Both the position numbers and the translations under genes were made by a program. The notes under the pieces were generated by a model that was not told the origin of the DNA, made no database searches, and saw nothing but the letters and a program-made list of their open reading frames with translations. From Virgibacillus sp. NKC19-16 (GTDB lineage Bacteria; Bacillota; Bacilli; Bacillales; Amphibacillaceae), in assembly GCF_021560035.1 (NCBI RefSeq), contig NZ_CP074373.1, positions 3,468,001 to 3,532,000 of the forward strand: a stretch of DNA of 64,000 nucleotides, given 5' to 3'. Position 1 is the stretch's first letter, and each line of letters starts with the position of its first letter. Positions 58,295 through 64,000 of this stretch are shown here, piece by piece.

Positions 58295-59276
58295 TCTAAA
58301 GCAACATTTTCCGATTAAAGGCGGAATACTAGGTCGAACAGTTAACCATGTAAAAGCAGTTGATGGTGTATCATTTTCTATTTATGAGGGAGAAACACTA
58401 AGTATTGTAGGTGAATCCGGTTGTGGAAAGTCCACGACTGGCCGTGCAATTCTCCGGCTTGATGAGCCATCAGGCGGACAAGTGGAATTCGACGGAGAAG
58501 ACTTGCTATCATTCAGCAAAAAGAAAATGAACAAAACACGTAAAAATATGCAAGTGATTTTCCAGGATCCATACGCATCAATAAACCCGCGGCAAACCGT
58601 TCGCCAGATATTGAACGAAGCCATGGAAATACAAAATGTTGTACCCAAAAAAGAACGTAATGATAGAATTATAGAGCTTTTGAAAACAGTTGGCCTTGGT
58701 GAGCATCAAGTAGATCGAATGCCACATGAATTCAGTGGCGGGCAGCGGCAAAGAATTGGTATAGCCCGTGCCCTATCTGTTAATCCACAACTTATTGTTG
58801 CTGATGAAGCAGTATCAGCATTAGATGTATCTATCCAGGCACAGGTTATCAATCTATTGAAAAAATTGCAGCGAGATTTTGATTTAACCTATTTATTTAT
58901 TTCACATGATCTCGGCGTTGTGCGGCACATATCAGATCGTATTATCGTCATGTATGTAGGCAAAATTGTCGAGATCGCGGACAAGAAATCACTTTTCTCA
59001 GGTGCACAGCATCCGTATACAAAGGCACTATTGTCTGCTATTCCGAGTACAAAGATGGAAACGAAAAAGGAACGGATTGTCTTGAAAGGTGATGTACCGT
59101 CACCAATAGATCCACCAACAGGATGCAGATTCCATACGCGTTGTCCATTTGCAACAGAAAAATGTGTCAATGAAGTACCTAAACTTCGCAATGCGGATTA
59201 TATGGAAGGCGGTCACCTAGCTGCTTGTCACTATATGGAAGAAATTGAATCAGGCGAGCATCAGCCAACTAGATAA
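58266..59276 (+). CDS. Peptide ABC transporter ATPase (DppF/OppF-like)
   Basis: 336 aa. Walker A GESGCGKST, signature FSGGQRQRIGIARAL, Walker B LIVADEAVSALD (Ala for the usual Pro in DEP), His switch in SHDLG, and the C-terminal GCRFHTRCPFATEKC cysteine cluster. ATG 58266 has GGAGGTG 7 nt ahead; an ATG at 58260 is less well placed. Last gene of the operon. Confidence 0.93.
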   Translation: MTKELLKVTDLKQHFPIKGGILGRTVNHVKAVDGVSFSIYEGETLSIVGESGCGKSTTGRAILRLDEPSGGQVEFDGEDLLSFSKKKMNKTRKNMQVIFQDPYASINPRQTVRQILNEAMEIQNVVPKKERNDRIIELLKTVGLGEHQVDRMPHEFSGGQRQRIGIARALSVNPQLIVADEAVSALDVSIQAQVINLLKKLQRDFDLTYLFISHDLGVVRHISDRIIVMYVGKIVEIADKKSLFSGAQHPYTKALLSAIPSTKMETKKERIVLKGDVPSPIDPPTGCRFHTRCPFATEKCVNEVPKLRNADYMEGGHLAACHYMEEIESGEHQPTR

Positions 59277-59285
59277 AGCAATACC

Positions 59286-59320
59286 AAAAGCGCTCCGAGC
59301 CACGTAGCTGGAGCGCTTTT
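59286..59320 (+). terminator. Terminator of the second peptide transporter operon
   Basis: AAAAGCGCTCC and GGAGCGCTTTT form a perfect 11-bp stem, followed by ACTTATTTTATTT. Confidence 0.9.
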
Positions 59321-59507
59321 ACTTATTTTATTTGGCTTTTTTCGTAAGAGTTGTTGCTTTTAAACCTTCGTAGTTGATATAAAACTACGACATAGTAATA
59401 GATGATGGGTGCATTTACCCGCTACGGAAATACACTACGCTGGTGTTGTGTTTACTGCCGCTTAATACATTAATAATCAATATTCAAAACATCGAACCGC
59501 CTCATTA
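59321..59507. other. Intergenic stretch before the palindromic element
   Basis: About 190 bp without a gene. It contains a small perfect inverted repeat, CGTAGTT and AACTACG (about 59369-59389), and the GC-richer CCCGCTACGGAAATACACTACG stretch, which resembles parts of Bacillaceae intergenic repeats. Nothing firmer can be said. Confidence 0.35.
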
Positions 59508-59731
59508 GTTCGGGTGAGCGAAGGGAGGTGACTCCTGCGGGAACAAATGTCTTCGGTGGGGCGAGCATTTACGCGCAGTCCCAGCACGTGTCCGAAGACC
59601 CCGCAGAGTGGTTTTCTCGAGGCAGGTTAAGTTCGCGACGTCCTGTCGCAACACCTGCACTAGCACGTCCTGTGCGTCGAAGGCTGAGGCCTTGCCCTAA
59701 GGGTGCGCATCCGCCCTTCGCTCACCCGAAC
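59508..59731. repeat. 224-bp palindromic intergenic element
   Basis: Bounded by an 18-bp perfect inverted repeat: GTTCGGGTGAGCGAAGGG (59508-59525) and its complement (59714-59731). Inside are further dyads, including CTGCGGG with CCCGCAG, and GTCTTCGG with CCGAAGAC. It is clearly more GC-rich than its surroundings and has no coding frame. The sequence GACTCCTGCGGGAA...GAAGACCCCGCAG recalls a dispersed intergenic element I have seen in many Bacillaceae genomes. It lies between converging operons. MITE, structured RNA or bidirectional terminator are all possible. Confidence 0.8.
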
Positions 59732-59801
59732 GGAGATTATAGCAAACAGTACAATAAACGCTTAAAAAGTATTTTAACAGTTAGCTCAATGTCTACTTTT
59801 A

Positions 59802-61808
59802 CTATCCCTCACTACCCGTTTTTTGGACTTCATCATCGATCTTTTTATCCTGCCTTGTAAATAGCTGGATGATAAGTAGTACAATAAAGGCTGAAAATCC
59901 TATGATATCTGAATTTCCTTCTGGATACATTAACATCAGACCTGTTACTGCTACAAGGATTCTCTCGGCCCAGTGTAGTTTTCGATACCAGAATCCGATG
60001 ATTGCTGCCCCGATCGCTATCATCCCAATAAGTGCAGTAAAGAGCGACCAGGTAATCTCGATGAAATTTGCATCAATCATTAACAACTGTGGATTCAACA
60101 CAAACATGTACGGAATAATAAACGCAGCAATAGCTAATTTTGACGCATTAAAGCCGGTACGAATCGGCTCCCCGCCGGAAATCCCTGTCGCCGCAAATGC
60201 TGCCAGAGCAACAGGTGGCGTGATATCCGCAACAATACCAAAGTAAAATACAAACATATGTCCAGCTAATACCGGGATAGCTACCTCCAGCTGATCATTC
60301 AATGCCAGAATTGCTGGTAGAGCAATGGTTGATGTAATAATATAATTAGCTGTTGTTGGCGATCCCATTCCTAGTATAATTGAAGCAATCATAGTAAACA
60401 CCAGTGTCAGCAGTAATTGGACTTCCGGCGAGGTTGCTAATGTTCCAGCAATGCTTACAAGACTATTCCCCATTTTCAACCCTAATCCGGTTTTCGTCAC
60501 AACACCAACGATAATACCGGCACAGGCAGTAGCCGCCGCAACTCCCAATGCTGTTTTTGCACCGGACTGCAATGCCACAATAAACCTGCTAAAGTTGATT
60601 CTCGTATCTTTCCTAAACAAACTGACAAGTATCGTTGCACCAATACCATAGATGGCTGTCCGCTCAATACTAAATCCGGCAAATAAGAGATATACAATTA
60701 ACAGAATCGGTAGTAACAAATGTATTTTTTTCAATACAGTTCTCTTTTTTGGGATTACTTCTTCCGGTAAACCATGCAGACCTGTACGCTTTGCTTCAAG
60801 ATGTGTCATAACCCAGATCCCGGTAAAGTATAATATAGCAGGAATAGTTGCTGCCTTAGCAATATTCCAGTAGCTTTCACCTGCAAATTCGATCATCAGG
60901 AACGCTGCAGCACCCATTATCGGCGGCATAATTTGCCCACCAGTGGAAGCCGCCGCTTCTACTGCCCCAGCAAAGTTCTTTCGATAACCCAATCTTTTCA
61001 TCATAGGGATCGTGTAGGAGCCTGTTGTTACGGTGTTTGCGACAGAACTACCGGAAATCGTCCCATTCAAGGCACTGGAGAAAATCGCAACTTTCGCAGG
61101 CCCGCCAGTACGCCTGCCTGCCAATGAAATAGCCAGGTCATTAAAGTACGTCCCGACACCTGTCTGTACAAGAAATGCTCCAAATAGCAAGAAGAGGAAA
61201 ATATAGGTAGATGATACCTGCAACGGTGTACCAAGAATCCCTTCTGTTGTAAAGTACATCGAGTCGATTAATTGTTCCAGACTGAGGCCTCGGTGTGCCA
61301 GCATGCCAGGCATTTGTTGGCCGAAATAAGCATAAACTAAGAAGGCTGATGCAATAATCGTAATTGGAAGTCCGACAGCTCTTCTGGACGCTTCCAAAAC
61401 AAGTAAAATAGCTATACCACCTATAATCATTTGAGCCGTGTCTACCCCGCCGATCTGTTGTACCAACGTCTCATAGAACAACGGCCAATATGCGGTAACA
61501 ATTATTGACAGCAGCACTAATATGTAATCATACCACGGTATGGATGTTCTCTTCGTTTTACGCCTTGCCGGAAATAAAAGAAATATAAGTGATAATGCAA
61601 AACCCAAGTGTACCGTTCGCTGGATATACGCTGTAAATTGACCAAATATCCCGGTATAAATGTGGAATAGAGAAAAAGCGATTAATCCAAAAAAGACCAC
61701 ATAACCAATCCAGCCTTTTGATGTCCTCGTATTGGCCTCAGCATCATATTTCGCCATTAATTCTTCTTGTTGTTCTTCTGTCATTTGATTACTATTGTTT
61801 TCCTTCAT
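59802..61808 (-). CDS. TRAP transporter fused permease (DctQM type)
   Basis: Fused small and large TRAP permease subunits, 668 aa, about 16 or more helices; imports a carboxylate with Na+ or H+. The large-subunit motifs PPIMGAAAFLMIEFAGESY and GMGSPTTANYIITS are clear, as is DITPPVALAAFAATGISGGEP. The cytoplasmic start is rich in Glu/Gln. The start overlaps the DUF1850 gene by 17 bp. Third gene of a TAXI-DUF1850-permease operon; the substrate is unknown (glutamate or 2-oxoglutarate in some TAXI systems). Confidence 0.93.
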   Translation of the reverse strand: MKENNSNQMTEEQQEELMAKYDAEANTRTSKGWIGYVVFFGLIAFSLFHIYTGIFGQFTAYIQRTVHLGFALSLIFLLFPARRKTKRTSIPWYDYILVLLSIIVTAYWPLFYETLVQQIGGVDTAQMIIGGIAILLVLEASRRAVGLPITIIASAFLVYAYFGQQMPGMLAHRGLSLEQLIDSMYFTTEGILGTPLQVSSTYIFLFLLFGAFLVQTGVGTYFNDLAISLAGRRTGGPAKVAIFSSALNGTISGSSVANTVTTGSYTIPMMKRLGYRKNFAGAVEAAASTGGQIMPPIMGAAAFLMIEFAGESYWNIAKAATIPAILYFTGIWVMTHLEAKRTGLHGLPEEVIPKKRTVLKKIHLLLPILLIVYLLFAGFSIERTAIYGIGATILVSLFRKDTRINFSRFIVALQSGAKTALGVAAATACAGIIVGVVTKTGLGLKMGNSLVSIAGTLATSPEVQLLLTLVFTMIASIILGMGSPTTANYIITSTIALPAILALNDQLEVAIPVLAGHMFVFYFGIVADITPPVALAAFAATGISGGEPIRTGFNASKLAIAAFIIPYMFVLNPQLLMIDANFIEITWSLFTALIGMIAIGAAIIGFWYRKLHWAERILVAVTGLMLMYPEGNSDIIGFSAFIVLLIIQLFTRQDKKIDDEVQKTGSEG

Positions 61809-62346
61809 GAATTTTCACTCCTTTCAAGCGTTCCCAAAGAGACAGCCGTTCCACCTGAACAGTAAACCATGCGCCAGGTTCAAAATACCTATTAAACCAG
61901 GCCATATACTCTTTCTCTGAAGAACTGTCATCGTTGCTTGACTCCCATATGAGGCGATGCTCTGAAACCGTTTTTCCATTTCGTATATTCATAGAAGAAA
62001 AGTAATTATCCAAATCCTTTAAATGATACTTTCCGTCCTCATAAGCAAATGTTTCCCCGGGGCCTGCATTGGATGGCATGCCGATTCCAAATTCTTCATA
62101 AACCATCTCATATTGCTTTATGTCGTGGTCCGCAGTCACTATGTATTTTTCCACAACATCTGTTAAATGGATAGAATGTTTAAATATAATTTGAAATGTT
62201 TCCCCGGATTTTATCGGAAGAAACGCTTCAATATGGTCTGTATTTTCTTCATAAAATACCAAAGCTGTCCGATAAGGAATGAATAGAACAACGACAATTA
62301 CAATAATGAAAAAACTGACAAATAATATAGCTTTTCGATGTCTCAT
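61792..62346 (-). CDS. DUF1850 protein of the TRAP-TAXI operon
   Basis: 184 aa with one N-terminal membrane segment (about 6-25) and an extracytoplasmic DUF1850 domain. The motif FKHSIHLTDVVEKYIV (about 60-75) and the EEFGIGMPSNAGPGE stretch are typical. DUF1850 genes commonly lie between the TAXI binding protein and fused permease genes, and their role is not known; an accessory or export partner is plausible. Confidence 0.88.
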   Translation of the reverse strand: MRHRKAILFVSFFIIVIVVVLFIPYRTALVFYEENTDHIEAFLPIKSGETFQIIFKHSIHLTDVVEKYIVTADHDIKQYEMVYEEFGIGMPSNAGPGETFAYEDGKYHLKDLDNYFSSMNIRNGKTVSEHRLIWESSNDDSSSEKEYMAWFNRYFEPGAWFTVQVERLSLWERLKGVKIHEGKQ

Positions 62347-62406
62347 TGATCATTCACCCATTAAAAAAATTCTCTTGTCCTATCAAAAAGTACAGCAAAT
62401 TGAAAA

Positions 62407-62446
62407 TAACCGGCAGCCACCCCCTCAGAAGAATGGTTGCCGGCCA
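62407..62446 (-). promoter_or_regulatory. Hairpin between TAXI gene and DUF1850 gene
   Basis: On the minus strand GGCCGGCAACC pairs with GGCTGCCGGTT, followed by ATTTTC. A leaky terminator or 3'-end stabiliser here would raise binding protein over permease. Confidence 0.6.
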
Positions 62447-62467
62447 TTCCATTTATACGAAGTCCAA

Positions 62468-63478
62468 TTAGTCTGCACTTACTCCTTCTTCATCAAAGTA
62501 ACGCTGTGCACCGGGATGTAAATCAATACCAACCCCGTCAAGTCCAGTTTCAGTTGTGATTAGTTCAGCTTTGTCATGTGCCATTTCGCTCGCATTTTCA
62601 TACATGGATTTGGTGATTTCATAGACTGTATCCTCAGGAATATCTTCAGTTACAACCATCATTGCCATAACAGCAGCTGTAGTTATATCTTCATCCACCG
62701 AACCATAAGTTCCTGCCTCAATGGTATCTTCTGCATAATAAGGATATTGTTCAATCAATTCAGCTATTTTATCTTCTTCCATAGAAACAATGGAAATATC
62801 TACAGTAGCCCCCAAACCTTCTACTGCCCCGGTTGGCGTACCGGATGTAATAAATGCTGCATCAATGTTGCCATCCTGTATTCCCGATGTTGATTCATCG
62901 AAGTCAAGATTCTGTGCATTAATATCATCCATGGAAAGTCCATGCACCTCCAGGATCTGCTCAGCGTTCACATAAGTCCCCGAACCTGGTGCCCCTACAG
63001 ATACGGCCATCCCTTCTAAGTCTTCTACAGTTTCAATGCCTGAATCAGCGCTACTTACAATTTGAATGGTTTCCGGATAAAGGGATCCGATGGCTAATAC
63101 GTTATCTACCGGCTCTCCCTCAAACGAGTTGACACCTTCCACCGCATTGGACATAACGTCCGTTTGTACCATGGCTAGTTCAGCTTCCCCGTTTTGAAGT
63201 GCTACCACATTATCGGCTGAAGCATTCGATGATAACGCATCTGTTTGAATCCCAGTATCATCACCGATATTTTGCGCCATCTCACCACCCAGCGGATAAT
63301 ATGTACCGCTAGTACCACCAGTAAGCATACTCAAGAATTCAGGTGCTTCTTCACTTCCACCACCATCATCACCTTCAGCTTCTCCGCCAGTGTCTTCACT
63401 TTCTCCGCCACATGCTGCTAATAGCATCAGGACTGCAAATAGCAACATACCAAACAACAACAGTTTATTCTGTTTCAT
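62468..63478 (-). CDS. TAXI-family TRAP solute-binding lipoprotein
   Basis: Binding protein of the TRAP-TAXI system, 336 aa. Lipobox LLAAC with Cys23, then an acidic Gly/Glu/Asp linker (about 25-47), then the TAXI domain: TGGTSGTYYPLGGEMAQ and VGAPGSGTYVNAEQIL are family hallmarks. Unlike most TRAP binding proteins it should be membrane-tethered, as is normal in Gram-positives. First gene of the operon. Substrate unknown. Confidence 0.94.
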   Translation of the reverse strand: MKQNKLLLFGMLLFAVLMLLAACGGESEDTGGEAEGDDGGGSEEAPEFLSMLTGGTSGTYYPLGGEMAQNIGDDTGIQTDALSSNASADNVVALQNGEAELAMVQTDVMSNAVEGVNSFEGEPVDNVLAIGSLYPETIQIVSSADSGIETVEDLEGMAVSVGAPGSGTYVNAEQILEVHGLSMDDINAQNLDFDESTSGIQDGNIDAAFITSGTPTGAVEGLGATVDISIVSMEEDKIAELIEQYPYYAEDTIEAGTYGSVDEDITTAAVMAMMVVTEDIPEDTVYEITKSMYENASEMAHDKAELITTETGLDGVGIDLHPGAQRYFDEEGVSAD

Positions 63479-63520
63479 GAAACTCCCCCTTGTAATTTAT
63501 AAAACTATAATACTAATTAG

Positions 63521-63548
63521 ATTTTAACCGTTTTCATGAATATGTCAA
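63521..63548 (-). promoter_or_regulatory. Promoter of the TRAP-TAXI operon
   Basis: On the minus strand TTGACA (63543-63548) and TAAAAT (63521-63526) are 16 bp apart. Confidence 0.65.
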
Positions 63549-63589
63549 GTCTTTATGAATAGTACTATTTAACTATTGCCTTATGTGTC

Positions 63590-63618
63590 TTGACAATTTT
63601 GAGAAAATTCACTATCAT
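63590..63618 (+). promoter_or_regulatory. Promoter of the last, partial gene
   Basis: TTGACA (63590-63595) and TATCAT (63613-63618) are 17 bp apart. The leader to the ATG at 63728 is about 105 nt and can form a long hairpin (GTAAGAAGAAAGTA with TACTTTCTTTAC). Confidence 0.7.
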
Positions 63619-63727
63619 AATAGTAATATATACAGGTGCGGTAAGAAGAAAGTACTGCCAGCAGTAGAATTCAGTCAAAATGGCGTTACTTTCTTTACGT
63701 TTAACTAAACAAATAGGAGTGTATTTT

Positions 63728-64000
63728 ATGCGAGTGAAAATAGCAGTATTTGGTAGAAAAGAGATAATGGATCGAATAATAGAGTTAGTAGATGAACGGA
63801 ATGATTTAGAAATTATTCCATTCACATATGTAAATGTAAAAGATTTAAACGCATTAATCGATAAAGCTTTGATGTGTGACATTTATTTATTTGCAGGCGC
63901 CCTTCCCTATTTATATGCATATGAAAAAATCAACAAAAAAAGACTACCTTTTGTTCAAGTGATTTTCGACGAATACATGATCTTAACATCTTTATACCGT
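63728..64000 (+). CDS. Unrecognised protein, N-terminal part only
   Basis: The frame opens at ATG 63728 with AGGAG 9 nt upstream and runs 91 codons to the window end. It starts MRVKIAVFGRKEIMDRIIEL and continues with alternating beta strands and helices (IIPFTYVNVKDLNALIDKA, CDIYLFAGALPYLYAYE, PFVQVIFDEYMIL). This looks like a Rossmann-like ligand or sensor domain of a larger cytoplasmic protein, perhaps a regulator. I do not recognise the family. It is divergent from the TRAP-TAXI operon, so it could be its regulator; that is inference. Confidence 0.75.
   Translation, partial: MRVKIAVFGRKEIMDRIIELVDERNDLEIIPFTYVNVKDLNALIDKALMCDIYLFAGALPYLYAYEKINKKRLPFVQVIFDEYMILTSLYR

Noticed and set aside
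59528-59860. 110-codon frame across the palindromic element.
   Set aside because: It reads through an inverted-repeat element and into the end of the converging TRAP permease gene; no ribosome site or family match.

Overview
The window looks like chromosome from a moderately salt-adapted member of the Bacillaceae (Oceanobacillus, Virgibacillus or Lentibacillus type). This rests on AT-rich DNA, strong GGAGG-type ribosome binding sites, B. subtilis-like genes (YpmS, YpuA, YkpA-type ABC-F), CcpA (cre) sites, an S-box and a T-box leader, and exported proteins with long acidic linkers. The genus is an inference. No rRNA, tRNA, CRISPR array or prophage is seen.

Layout. 1-5.7 kb: histidine utilisation operon hutH-hutU-hutI-hutG (minus strand) with a cre-overlapped promoter, four 21-nt repeats and a terminator-like hairpin ahead of hutH. 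6-10.9 kb: a 51-aa protein, an acyl-CoA thioesterase, cardiolipin synthase, methionine gamma-lyase and RarD. 10.9-11.5 kb: a 52-bp tandem repeat array. 11.5-14.6 kb: a NERD protein and an S-box controlling an O-acetylhomoserine sulfhydrylase with an unusual C-terminal domain. 14.8-19.4 kb: an SGNH hydrolase/YpmS pair, a permuted papain-fold protein, and an ABC-F ATPase lying between two different 21-bp arrays. 19.5-22.4 kb: arsenite (Acr3) and cadmium (CadD) exporters and a beta-lactamase-fold protein. 22.6-27.1 kb: the MurNAc recycling cluster murR, murQ-murP-mupG. 27.3-31.4 kb: a TDT transporter, a T-box-controlled MFS exporter, GNAT and DinB proteins.

31.6-33.8 kb: kbl and tdh (threonine to glycine), both frameshifted. 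34-42 kb: a 43-aa membrane peptide, a LysM/3D wall protein, YpuA, an MFS exporter without a normal start codon, a DUF1450 protein, an iron alcohol dehydrogenase, RidA, a lysozyme-like protein, a small membrane protein and a MATE exporter. 42.2-45.3 kb: an acyl-CoA synthetase whose terminator T-tract carries an IS256-family element with an 8-bp target duplication. 45.4-59.3 kb: a nitronate monooxygenase-like gene with an internal deletion, then two complete peptide ABC transporters (oppABCDF on the minus strand; a binding protein divergent from permease-permease-ATPase-ATPase). 59.5-59.7 kb: a 224-bp palindromic element. 59.8-63.5 kb: a TAXI-type TRAP transporter operon. 63.7 kb to the end: the start of an unrecognised gene.

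Functional theme: amino acid and peptide scavenging (His, Met, Thr, peptides), cell-wall recycling, lipid metabolism and efflux, with carbon-catabolite control suggested by cre-like sites at hut, mgl and kbl. The least explained signal is a set of unrelated intergenic arrays that share a 20-21 bp period, plus a 52-bp array; these periods are close to two and five turns of B-DNA.
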